From: Caprella mutica
Taxonomy: Eukaryota > Arthropoda > Malacostraca > Amphipoda > Caprellidae
Length of the DNA: 64,000 bases
Direction of reading: 5' to 3'
Assembly: GCA_947561585.1 (NCBI GenBank)
Contig: CANNZV010000128.1
Span: forward strand, 310,001-374,000
Shown here: in pieces, positions 1 through 10,431 of the stretch
Numbering within the stretch: position 1 is the stretch's first letter
Layout of the letters: the number at the start of each line of letters is the position of its first letter
Notes under the pieces: model-generated
What the model was told of the DNA's origin: nothing
What the model saw: the letters and a program-made list of their open reading frames with translations, nothing else
Database searches by the model: none
Translations under genes and position numbers: made by a program

Positions 1-1851
1 TTAGACAATATCACTGTTGCAGGAAGAACTCAATCTGAGCATGATGAAAATGTAAAGCAGTTTCTTACTGTTGTCCAAAACAGAAAATTAACCCTGAATG
101 AATCAAAAACTATCAAATCTGTATCATCAATAAATGTTCTTGGTTACTGTGTTGGAAATGGGGTAATAAAGCCTGATGCTGAAAGGCTTCAGCCATTACA
201 AAATTACCCAATCCCTAACAATGCTGGTTCTCTTCGTAGGGCGCTTGGAATGTTTGCATACTATGCCAAGTGGGTCCCTAACTTCTCAGACGAGATTAAG
301 CCATTGGTTAGTACAAAATCTTTTCCTCTTAATGAATCTGCGATTTCAGCTTTCAACCTATTGAAAAAATACCTTTTGAAAGCTACTCTTCGTTCCATTG
401 ATGAAAAGCAGCCCTTCGTAGTAGAGTGTGACGCTTCAGATGTTGCAGTTTCAGCAGTTCTGAACCAAGGTGGACGTCCAGTTGCATTCATGTCAAGGAC
501 ACTACAGGGCAGTGAAATCCATTACCCAGCTGTTGAAAAGGAAGCTACTGCAATAATTGAAGCAGTTAGAAAATGGAGCCATCTTCTTGCAAGACAACAC
601 TTTCAGTTGATTACGGATCAGCGCTCTGTAGCCTTTATGCTCGATAACAGAAGAAGGACTAAAATTAAAAACAGTAAAATACAAGAGTGGAGAGTTGAAC
701 TTTCTTCATATAGTTACACTATTCGATACAGACCAGGTAAAGATAATGTTGCTCCAGATTCATTCACTAGAACATACTGTTGCTCAACAGTTTCAACATC
801 TACATTAAACGATTTACATGATGGACTTTGTCATCCTGGAGTAACCCGTCTTCTTCATTTTGTACGATCAAGAAATCTACCTTTCTCAACTGAAGACGTT
901 AAGAAAGCTTGTGCATCTTGTAGAGTTTGTGCTGAATTGAAACCTCAGTTTCATAGACCTGTTGGAGAAACTCTGATAAAATCTACGAGACCAATGGACA
1001 AATTGAGTATTGACTTCAAGGGCCCTCTTCCATCTACAACTCAAAATCGCTATTTGTTAACAGTAGTAGATGAATACTCTCGCTTTCCTTTCGCATTTCC
1101 TTGCCCTAACATGAATGCGCAAACTGTAATCAAGTGTCTGGAAGAAATATTTGGTCTTTGTGGAATGCCTAGTTACATCCATTCTGATAGAGGATCATCT
1201 TTTATGTCTCAAGAATTAAAGACATACTTGTCTCAAAAAGGAATAGCAACTAGCAGAACAACACCTTACCACCCCATTGGTAATGGGCAATGTGAACGAT
1301 ATAACGGTATCATTTGGAAGTCAATTCGTCTAAACTTGAAATCTCACAATCTTCCTGAAAACCAATGGGAGCTGGCTCTCTTAGAAGCGCTCCACTCAAC
1401 CAGATCTCTCCTTTCAACTTCAACTAATACAACACCACATGAACGCTTCTTTGGCTTCCAGCGACGAACAACTCACGGAAACTCTCTACCCGCGTGGCTT
1501 ATGGCACCAGGGCCAATAATGCTACGACGTTTTGTAAGGAGAAATATGAATGAACCCCTGGTGGACCAGGTTGAACTTTTAGAAGCAAATCCCACGTTCG
1601 CAAACATCAGGTATCCAAATGGACGAGAATCAACTGTGTCTGTTAGAGACTTGGCCCCATGTCCAGAATCTACAACGACGATTGAAGAGCATAATCAACC
1701 TCAGAATGAAACCTCAAGTACTGCGGATTCCAATAATCCTCCGACGCTTCCTGAACAAACTACCACCGAAAATCAAGATGAAGTTCACCCTTCAGAGCAA
1801 CGTAAATCTTCTCGACAGACCAAGGCGCCAGTTCGATATGGATGGGATTAG
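1..1851 (+). CDS. pol: Ty3/gypsy retrotransposon Pol fragment (RT end, RNase H, integrase)
   Basis: The frame is open from the first base of the window to the stop at 1849-1851 (616 residues), so the 5' part lies outside. It starts just inside the reverse-transcriptase active site, where LDNITVAG stands in place of the usual (Y/F)xDDI; the second Asp of the YxDD pair reads Asn. RNase H follows, with Asp in ECDASD, Glu in EKEATA and Asp in TDQRS. Next comes the integrase zinc finger (LHDGLCHPG, then CASCRVC) and the integrase core, with Asp in SIDFKGPLP, Asp in HSDRGSS and Glu in GQCERYNG. The tail ends in a basic SSRQTKAPVRY motif also seen in the copy near 43.2 kb. The product would copy and integrate the element. 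The reading frame is intact, but the Asp-to-Asn change suggests a catalytically dead RT. Confidence 0.93.
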   Translation, partial: LDNITVAGRTQSEHDENVKQFLTVVQNRKLTLNESKTIKSVSSINVLGYCVGNGVIKPDAERLQPLQNYPIPNNAGSLRRALGMFAYYAKWVPNFSDEIKPLVSTKSFPLNESAISAFNLLKKYLLKATLRSIDEKQPFVVECDASDVAVSAVLNQGGRPVAFMSRTLQGSEIHYPAVEKEATAIIEAVRKWSHLLARQHFQLITDQRSVAFMLDNRRRTKIKNSKIQEWRVELSSYSYTIRYRPGKDNVAPDSFTRTYCCSTVSTSTLNDLHDGLCHPGVTRLLHFVRSRNLPFSTEDVKKACASCRVCAELKPQFHRPVGETLIKSTRPMDKLSIDFKGPLPSTTQNRYLLTVVDEYSRFPFAFPCPNMNAQTVIKCLEEIFGLCGMPSYIHSDRGSSFMSQELKTYLSQKGIATSRTTPYHPIGNGQCERYNGIIWKSIRLNLKSHNLPENQWELALLEALHSTRSLLSTSTNTTPHERFFGFQRRTTHGNSLPAWLMAPGPIMLRRFVRRNMNEPLVDQVELLEANPTFANIRYPNGRESTVSVRDLAPCPESTTTIEEHNQPQNETSSTADSNNPPTLPEQTTTENQDEVHPSEQRKSSRQTKAPVRYGWD

Positions 1852-1929
1852 ATTTCAACTTGATTGGCTATTATATTTTATTATTTGTCTGTTATAAACT
1901 TGTTAGCTTTATTTTGTACAAGGGAAGAA

Positions 1930-2190
1930 TGTTATATTAATGTCTACTTATCTGTTCCTTAACATTCTAATTCATCTATGTTCCGGGTTTTAGTTAAATT
2001 CACTTTTATCTCCCTATGCGTTGGTGCATGTCCCGTTTGATGTAAGTTTAACTACTTATCTTTATTTGTTTACTATTAAAGGAATATTTGTTATGCATTA
2101 GAGTTAATGTAACATATCTCATTATTGTTCATTACATTTTAGTTATTCTTTTGTTTCAGGTATGTTACTACTATTCCAACCCATCTTACA
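1930..2190 (+). repeat. Putative 3' LTR of the Ty3/gypsy element
   Basis: A purine-rich tract (AAGGGAAGAA) lies 70-80 bases after the pol stop and is followed at once by TGTTATATTAATG, the usual arrangement of polypurine tract and LTR start. The nearest convincing end is CATCTTACA at about 2190, giving TGT...ACA ends. The 5' LTR is outside the window, so neither the end point nor a target duplication can be checked. Confidence 0.45.
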
Positions 2191-2504
2191 ACAACCTATT
2201 CTATTTTTCTAAGTTGAGTGCATTATTTAATTAGTAGATAGGCATTATCTGAGTAATTAGTAACCCTATATTTAGTTTAGTTCTGTTAAATCTTTGTCTG
2301 AATAACTAATTTTTTTAATTTTAATTTTTTAATTTTTGGAATTTGAGTTTCCCTAAATTATTTAATTAGTACGGTGAACCTGATAATATTCTATTGGCCT
2401 CCACAATGAAATTTAAGAAATAATAAAGATTAACCATTAACGTATACAAGGACAAAATAATTTGAATACATGTTAAATTAGGAAAACTTTTATTGATTAG
2501 AGTT

Positions 2505-3010
2505 TTGCCTTCTATAGGTCTTGGAATGGAATCCTAAAGCTTTTTGACTTCTTCCATCGGAAGATTCATCCACTCTTCCATCAAAATCTGTTCCAGCTCC
2601 CACAGACGGGAGGATAGCGATTCATGACTTGTCGCCGAGTATATACGTACCACAAATGATCAATGATATTGTGATCCGTAGATTGAGGGGTCATTCCATG
2701 TGTTCAAGCTCAGTTTCATGCTATTCCATGGTATCCAGCATTTTGGAGCTCAGAACGACCGGTTTTGGTCAAAACTGGATTGGTTATAAGCTGATTTAAC
2801 TCTGCTCACTCCATAATCGCCATAGTTTGCTGATTTTTCCTCAAAATGCGGTTCGGTGATCACTGTTCTTTATGAGAGCCTAGAAAGCCGACCAGAGTTG
2901 CTCCGATTGTTGATCTTTGCCTATCTTACCTGGTTGTGGTAGTACTCGAAATACTCAAAAGCTCAGTGGTTTTTGGTGGTCGAAGCTCCTGACATGAATG
3001 CATCAACAAC
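2505..3010 (-). pseudogene. Decayed Tc1-like transposase
   Basis: Read on the minus strand, the stretch contains recognisable Tc1 C-terminal text in shifting frames: PQSTDHNIIDHLW (the family's WPPQSPDLNPIENLW block, with the final catalytic Glu changed to Asp) and then LWELEQILMEEWMNLP, the usual helix after the catalytic core. Upstream pieces resemble the DNA-binding N-terminus but carry stops and frameshifts. Terminal inverted repeats were not identified. It is a dead relic. Confidence 0.6.
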
Positions 3011-3124
3011 AATCAAAATCGCTGTGGTCACGTATTTTACCTAAATATCATATAAATCATGGATACAATGAAAATTAACACATGTATAGCAAAAATACCT
3101 ACCTATTCACAGTGAATATGAAGT

Positions 3125-5052
3125 GGCCGGTAAATTCCGACGTGGAAAGTTCCCCTGCGGAAAGTTCCACCAGGAAGATTCCACCGTCGTTTAAACTCAA
3201 CTTGTGGAAAATTCCATCATGGAAGATTCCACCGTTTTGAAAATATATTCTGTATATATAATTGAAGTAGATATTTTTTATTTTTGATTCTGTTGAATGA
3301 TGTTATGAAATGCTTTAAGTGATTTAAAATAAAGGAGAAAATCTTTTTTTTAAATATAAACCATTAATCCTCTCTATGAAATATTGATCTTGCTAATCGT
3401 ATGTGAAGAAGACGCTGCTACGACAACGTTACAAAACATAGCTCCTAATGCAGTGATTTAAATAAAATATGGTTAAAATTATGGCGATGGATGATATATA
3501 CAAAATATAATTTATGTGAAAATAGTTTACTTAATTTGAGTTTTTAATGTATGCATGTAGTTATTATAATGGAGAATTTTATTCTTGAATTTGCACTACA
3601 GGGTGGCGCAAAAAAGGGAAACCCATTTCAAACTAGTTTATTTTTCAAACTATAAAACCTAGAAATTTTCTAAAAAGATTGTTTTATTTGTTTACTTTTT
3701 CTGCATCTATCTAGATAATTTGTTAAGAGTTACGACAAAAATTAAACATCCTGCAGCGAAATAAAAAAAGTTAAATAAAAAGGGCTTGCGCGAGGACGAA
3801 ATAAATGAAAAAAAAATCATAAAAAAAAACAGTAAATTCTACTATTTTTGTAACAAATAAAAGAATATAAACAAATTATTTACCATTTGAAAGTTGGTTT
3901 CTGAGATATAATTGATATCTTTATAAAATCATTTCGCCGTTAATTTTTTTCTCCTATTCGAAACCCTCAAAATTCAGCTTTCAAAAGAACAAAGAGTTTT
4001 TGTTGTAACAAATTTTTCAAACACTGGAAATTTTACACATGTTCAACCTCATATTGAACAACGCATTTTGGAAAGATTTCCACCAACTAAAAACCACATT
4101 GACAAATGTTAATAAGTTCAAAACTGAAGAAACCACTTTAAATTTGTACAAAAAGTGATCATGTCGTAGGAGGAAAAAATGAACACATGAAAGTATTAAT
4201 CTTTTTCATGAACAGTTTATTGAGAATTCAAAATATCTATCAGAAAGTAAGGATTAGATATCATTAAGAGACAATTCACTGAATTGTTTAACACGATGTG
4301 ATATATCCTTTCAAGATGAATGTAGCTAAGGCTCGAGCTCTTAGAACGGATTTACCGCACCGTCTAAATTTTGCAAAATTGTTTCTGCAAAGAAATGCAC
4401 ATTTTGTAGTAGATATCGTGATTGGTGAGGAAGATGTATTTCCATGAATGAAAGAGTCAATAACCAAAACTTTAATTGAATGAAAAAAAGTAGGATTTAA
4501 TTTTTACTACTAAATTTTTTACTAAATTATTCCTATTATGAACATTTTTGTGTTTTTCGACCTCGCGCAAGACCTTTTTATTTACCTTTTTTTAATTCGC
4601 TGCAGGATGTTTAATAAAAATAAAATTGTGTTTTTAGATTTTTGTAGCTTTTGTAGTTTGTAAAATAAACTAATTTGAAAATGGGTTTCCTTTTTTTTGC
4701 GCCACCCTGTATATTTTAAACTTAGTAATAAACTAAATTGATTTAGAATTAAACTTATAAATAAGACACACTTGAACGAAGATCGTTTCATCCGTCTCTA
4801 TTTTCGAAGGTTAGTCTTAACTTATCACTTAAGTCATGAATTACATAACCTATTCTCATAATTTCTGAACTATGAACTAATAAAATGTTGTCTGGTTACC
4901 ACCATTATCAGATTCTTTTAAATCAGTTTTATTCAATGTTATACTTGTTGTAAGTGAAATCCAGAATGATGCAGTGGAATTTTCCATGGTGGAACTTTCC
5001 ATCGGTGGAATCTTCCTGGTGGAACTTTCCGTGGTGGAATTTTCCGCTGGGC
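3125..5052. mobile_element. TIR element with iterated GGAAARTTCCACC ends (copy A1)
   Basis: The left end (3125-3240) and right end (4970-5052) are inverted copies of each other. Each is built from tandem 15-16 bp words of the form GGAAA(A/G)TTCCACC, four or five per end, with one stretch of about 25 bases perfectly inverted (3160-3185 against 5005-5030). No coding sequence was recognised inside, and a mariner-like MITE is nested at 3599-4709. No clear target duplication was found. A degraded second copy appears at 46100-48330. Confidence 0.6.
3599..4709. mobile_element. Nested mariner-like non-autonomous element with long TIRs
   Basis: It begins CAGGGTGGCGC and ends with the inverse GCGCCACCCTG, each flanked by TA (3597-3598, 4710-4711), the Tc1/mariner target duplication. 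Inverted similarity extends about 200 bp inward from each end; for example GCTTGCGCGAGGACG near 3784 matches inverted sequence near 4562. The interior has no transposase-like frame, so it needs a transposase supplied in trans. Confidence 0.8.
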
Positions 5053-5201
5053 ATTTTATCTAGAGCTGAACACATACCAGCATAATAAAACTCTGATCAA
5101 TTTTTTGGTTAAAACCAGATTTTTAAGATTAAATAATAAAATGGAGTCCTATATATTTTTTGTCCTATAATCAAATTTTAATTAAACATACATACTTTAC
5201 A

Positions 5202-5207
5202 ATTTAT
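5202..5207 (-). terminator. AATAAA polyadenylation signal
   Basis: TTTATT on the plus strand reads AATAAA on the minus strand about 70 bases beyond the stop codon of the secreted-protein gene, a normal distance for a 3' end signal. In sequence this AT-rich the motif can also occur by chance. Confidence 0.4.
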
Positions 5208-5274
5208 TCAATTTGAACAAGTATTGAGGGTCAAATTCAAGTAATAGAGCACATTTACTAGTAATTGCATTTTC

Positions 5275-6969
5275 TTATAACAAAAATGATGATTTATTGG
5301 GATAAGTAAAGAGAGTTACTGCTGAAGCGCAACCGTTTGGGAAAAAGACGGAGGCCAATTTTCTATCTACAATAGTACTGTAGTCCTTCTTACCTTTGAA
5401 AATAGTTATCGAATTAGGATCAGTATCCAATCCTGAAGTCGTTAATTCAGTGACGTCATCTTCACTGAAGTGACACGTAGCGGCCAAGTTGTTGGTGGAT
5501 GACTTGACTAGAGACAAAGACTTGCATTGTGGGTCCACTTTGCACTGAGTCCAACATGCGCCTAAAACAGAAATATTTACTTGTCACTGAAGTCAAATTA
5601 TTATTTGAAAAGGAAAGTATTTGATATATTTGACAAGTAAAAAATAATATACTATTTATAGATCATGGTTGATCTGAAAGTCTTGTATATTATCCAATAA
5701 GTTGACATGATTCTAAATTTTGTGAGTAACGTAATATATTTCAATTGAATTTTCATAATGGAATTTTTTTCGGAAACTCAAGAAATATTTAAAACTTCGT
5801 ATAATCTAATAAAGTTGGATAATAGAAGCATAAACGTTGAGAAAAAAAAACACTATTTGCCTTATATTCCGTCTGACTCACTGTATTTTACATTGTAGCC
5901 TATGTTAAATTATTAACAAGAAAAACTTTATCTTTTTAATAAAATTGGTCTGTGATAAAATATGAATTCTTCAGATACGAGAGTATCCGTTAAACTAAAT
6001 GAAATAAATACATTCTAGAACTCAATTACTTAAATATTATTAGGTACTTAATATAAACATACAGCTAATTCAGAATAGTACTAATATTAACATACAGGTA
6101 AATCCCTTACTACGGACAGTACATGTACTGGAAAAGTGCCCGCTATAACGAGCAATGAACTCTAATTTTAATGAAAATTAAATAATATTCATATAACTAT
6201 CTTACATGAATGAACAAAATAATAAGGTATGTATAACTGAAAACATTCTATAATTTAGAATAGTTACACCTTCTTTTATTTTCTATAGGATTTTTTTAAC
6301 CAAAGAAAATTTACAGGGGAAGGGTAACTAGAACAACATACTTAAGATCTGAAATCAATATTAAAGTGTTAATTGTATTTTGTAAATTTTATTACCTCTG
6401 AATAAAATAAATGTTTGACTAGAATATGTTTAACCAAATAATTTACAGCGGTCGTTGTAGCGAGCTGCAGTCTGGTAGAACGGACAATTTTTTGACCTTT
6501 GTTCAAAGATCGTCCGCTGTAAAGGATTTCCCTGTATTATACATACACAATATTTACCAATTAGTTTATTTTTTTAAATATATATCCATTAATGAACCAT
6601 AAATACCGTTACTAGTTGGATTTTTTAAAATTGTACTAAATTGCAATGAATAATAATTATCAAATTTATACTGTGACTTGACAGATATTGAATTGCCAAA
6701 CTTAATTTTTTGATCCTGCTTGTATTGAAAAAAAAAATGAAAAATCTGTCAAACTCACGAAAGTTTGATAAAAATATCAACAAATTAGCAAGATACAATT
6801 AGATTGTCTGGCCTTAAAACTTACATGTGTTTGTTTGGGACTCAATGCTGAGAGACTTGAAAATCGAACCTGCTGGAATGGCGACTCCACTTTGTGTTGT
6901 AGGTAATGCTGCTATATTTGATGAAACAGCAATCAAAATGGTGACAACTTCTTTAAACATCATGTTCAT
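5275..6969 (-). CDS. Two-exon small secreted cysteine-containing protein
   Basis: Exon 1 is 6969-6825 and exon 2 is 5561-5275, giving 143 residues. Exon 1 encodes MNMMFKEVVTILIAVSSNIA, a likely signal peptide. It ends at a strong donor (AACACAT|gtaagt). Exon 2 follows a good acceptor (ctgttttag) and the phases match exactly: the split codon T+GC gives Cys. The mature part has a cysteine cluster (TNTCACWTQCKVDPQCKS), a fourth region around LAATCHFSEDD, and a late Cys in FPNGCASA. The CxxxCxxxxxCKS...CxFSE spacing is reminiscent of PAN/apple modules, but that is only a guess. Two in-frame ATGs lie close together (6969 and 6963); the outer one is used here. A TATATAA sits at 7000-6994. The 1263-bp intron holds a MITE. 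Function is unknown. Confidence 0.7.
6095..6534. mobile_element. pogo/Tigger-like MITE in the intron (copy 1)
   Basis: Ends CAGGTAAATCCCTTACTACG and, inverted, CAGGGAAATCCTTTACAGCG are flanked by TA on both sides (6093-6094, 6535-6536). Internal stretches such as CGGTCGTTGTAGCGAG and GATCGTCCGCTGTAAAGG recur at 39300-39404. The length of 440 bp and lack of a frame indicate a non-autonomous element. The pogo assignment rests on TIR style and TA duplication only. Confidence 0.65.
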
Positions 6970-6999
6970 TTGTTCTCTCTGGATATAATTTAATTATAT

Positions 7000-7900
7000 A
7001 TATGATCCATTTTTAGAATGAGATATCAGTAGTTCTGTGCAATTTAGACTAATGTCATTACCCATACTTTTGAATATATTAAATTTTCCAATTCAAACTC
7101 AAAGGAACTAGTTGTTAAATCTCTTCTACAGGCTGCGAAAGAGAAATAAATGTATTCAAAACATTTTAGAAATAAAGTCTTGGAAAATCGGGTAAGATAT
7201 ACTGTAGCTCAGTTGATATTTTTTATATTCATTTGATAAATGTCATGATACTCTATGAGTCTATAGACTGACTATATGAAGAGTTTGGTTCCAAAACGCG
7301 ATAAACGCACAATAGTAGGAAAAAAATCCGAATATAAAGAATTCAGTCAATGAAATCCAGGTTTGGATGAGTACGAGTTTTGTATTTAGAGAGCAGTTGT
7401 TTCTTATAGTGTTTCTTCATCATTATAATATCATACAGCTCCTTCATCTTTTTATTTCAACAGAAGATGAAGAGAGCAGTCGTTTCCAGAAGATTTTTGA
7501 GATCAGTGTGAAAAGTTTTGGATATCATTTCAATGGATACTTTTCTCTCTTAGGCCAAATTTCTGAAAGGCACTTTAAAATTTCTCATCGCATTTCCATT
7601 CTGGATTTTATCAGCTTTTCAGTTGGTGCTGTACATGCACCCAATTATTTACCTCGCTAGTCTTTTCGAATCGTGTCAGTGCTTTCCAAATAGCATTGTG
7701 TTAACATCTAGGGATTTGGAAATTTCCTTTGATGATTTCCCTACCTCATACAATTCTAAAAATGATAAACTTTTTCATATTATTATCATTATGAGGCTAT
7801 AGGTAATGGTTTTACACTTGTGAAACTTAAAAATTTAATAAAATAAAACACAAATAATAAAGTTCTTGACGATAAATATAGAATGCCATTTTAGTAACGT
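7000..7900. other. Unassigned stretch
   Basis: An open frame of 97 codons at 7367-7660 shows no recognisable domain or composition and has no splice context. The minus strand of the same stretch looks vaguely coding but is full of stops. No repeat boundary was recognised. Confidence 0.3.
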
Positions 7901-7909
7901 GCTTTAATC

Positions 7910-8073
7910 GGTATCCGGCGGATTGGCTGAAAACTATTTTGCCGAAACCAAATTCTCCGAAAACTAATTTGCCGAACGAATTTGCTGAAACCCAAATTTG
8001 TCAAAAACGGATTCGCCAAAGTGAAGATTTTCCGAAAGACAAATTTGCTGAGAGTCAAATTTACCGAAAGACT
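7910..8073. repeat. Solo motif-iterated end (CCGAAAACTAATTTGC words)
   Basis: About ten degenerate words of roughly 16 bp built on GCCGAAAnCnAATTT follow one another after the start GGTATCCGG. That start matches the left end of the element at 22253 (GGTATCCGGTAAATTGCTCG). No inverted partner was found nearby, so this looks like one end of a truncated element. Confidence 0.5.
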
Positions 8074-9140
8074 TATTTAAGACAAATGTAAAATTATACA
8101 AAAGTGACAGAAATTAACCATTAGTTACACTAAATGATCCCTTAATTATTCTATCCCCTCGTTAATCATTGTAATTGTTAATTTTTGTTAATCTGAGCTG
8201 AAATTCTTTTAATTTAACACTGTAAGTTAGTCGATATCTGTGTACTGTAAAACTTTAGACAAGGTATATTCACTTGATGACATTATTGTGAAATCCATTA
8301 GGTTTATGAAGAATATTTATAGGTTCACTTTAGTTGATTAAAATTCCGTCACCAGCCTATATATAGTACATATAAATCACTATATAACTTTTAATGATAT
8401 GGGTTATGATAGGCATCATATTTAAATATTGAGGTGATTAAGTTTTGGATACGTTGATTTCATAATGACGTAATTTCTGTGTTGCTATCTTTTCATTTAC
8501 TTTATTCAATATTTATTTAATATATATTTATGGGAATCAAATACATGTTAATAAATTTTCGTTGATTTAATGAAGAAAATAATTATTTAATAATTTTCTA
8601 ATGTCAATCAGACATGAAACACGGATTTCCATCCTTTTTCACCTAATTCTTCTTACTGTCGACCAAACTAAGTTTATTTATTTGCAACAGCCGTAGTTAA
8701 TGAAAAAAATTAAGAACTTCTATTTCTATTAATATCATTTCAACTCTAGTTACACCGTGATAACAATTAAAACATAGCGACAATGAACAGTCAAGAATAT
8801 TAGCTTCACCATATTAACCAAAGAGCACATGTAATGTTGACCTCGCACACTCAACTGGCCTTTTCAACATTTTAACTTGCTATCTAGCTATCAAGTACGT
8901 ATCGATCTCTGCAAATTAGCTAGCATACTTTATTTCCAATTTTGGTTCATGTAGAAATAAAGTACGATTCATTTGATAAATCAGAATATAAAAAGCAATC
9001 ATATTTCATTATTTATTTTTAAAAAGGGGTATTGAGTACTTTTCTAAAGGAATTTTATTCGGGTATATTTTTAATCAAGGTTAGAGAGAAGTTTCTGCTG
9101 AATCCAGACATATTCCTTAGGATCGTATGTTTCATCCTTG
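8074..9140. other. Unassigned AT-rich sequence
   Basis: No open frame, repeat boundary or RNA gene was recognised. Short palindromic tracts such as CTATCTAGCTATC near 8880 are the only texture. Confidence 0.3.
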
Positions 9141-9145
9141 TGAGT

Positions 9146-9290
9146 GGACAAAATGCTTACGGACGAAATGCCTAACGGACAAAATGCCTGATGGACAAAA
9201 TGCCTAATGGAATGTCTAATGGTTCAAGTGAAATCTTGTTGACGAAATGTCCTGTCGTCGAAATATATGTCTGCAAAATATCTGCAGACC
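9146..9290. repeat. Solo motif-iterated array (GGACAAAATGCCTAAC words)
   Basis: Four or five words of about 16 bp with the core GGACAAAATGCCTAA are strung together and then decay into GACGAAATGTCCTG. The same word forms the array at 27206-27330. Neither has a visible inverted partner in the window. Confidence 0.5.
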
Positions 9291-9299
9291 CATGTTCCC

Positions 9300-10431
9300 A
9301 TGGTACTATATAGGAAAATGAATGTCATATAGAGGGAACTCTCCAGCTGATTTTAAATATTAGGTGAGTTAAAAGAGATTTAATTTAGCCTTCTTCAATT
9401 TCCGTGGATTTGATTAGATATCTTCTGGATGATGTCATTAGTGTTAAGAAAATAACTATATATATTTTTTCATTTATCACTATCTTTAACCAAGAAAAAC
9501 ACGGCCATCTTTTAATTGTTTAGGAAATTCGCCAGAAATAAATGCATTCATCTCTATGAGAAATAATTACTTAATGAAAAACGATTGTTTATAAAAAAAT
9601 ATTGCAGAAAGCTTTTGAGCGAAAAACTTCGCATGATAAATCTTCTGAAAAATTTCGAGCTAAATTAGAACTGGATATCTCAATCGATGAGATATAGTAA
9701 TTGGAAAGCTAATTGATCCGCTGCAGTAATTATAAAAGTACCTTCGTGTCGCATTTCTATATTCAGACTATCAAATTTAGCAGCAAAAAGGTTAATGGTA
9801 TTGCCTATCAAATTCCAGGTGTAATGAAGTTAATTGTAGTAGCTGAGTTTTATAGTTCGAATTTAGTTCGAATTTCAGATTCTACCATTTTGCTGCAATC
9901 GTTATCACGCAACCTATATGAAAGACCAGAATTTTTTTCCAGAGAACGACAGCATCAAGATAAAGATAACTGAAATGTATTAAATCATATTGTATTAAAT
10001 TTAAGTTGGTGAAAGTAGTTAATTTAGATCAATACAGAGTCGTTATATGGATACCGCTAATTCTAAGTAAATTCATTATAGTGAATTCACTAGATTGCAG
10101 GTTAAAAGATCGTTCAATTTTTTTCCACGTTTTGTAGTAAACGCTACTTCACAGTCACAATTTTATCATATCCATTTTCACGTTAATTTATTTCCAATTT
10201 AACTTGCACGAGGTCAGAATATTTGGTCCCGTGATTTCGTTATATAAGTCAAATCAGTCGAATATTTGACGTTTACTTCATTTACGTTTATATAATATAA
10301 AAAGTCTATTATTTTGGTAGAACTTTGATATTATTATAGTGGATATGTCATAAGCTGTGCGATAATAAATATAAAATGAATTATGTTACTAGTGAGATAA
10401 CGGTGTCATATGTCATCTGATCATGACCTGT
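9300..10431. other. Unassigned stretch before the 22-bp array
   Basis: One open frame of 86 codons (9713-9973) has no recognisable domain and probably arises by chance. No repeat ends were identified. Confidence 0.3.

Noticed and set aside
4582..4791. 69-codon minus-strand frame
   Set aside because: It reads across the right TIR of the mariner-like MITE and its flank.
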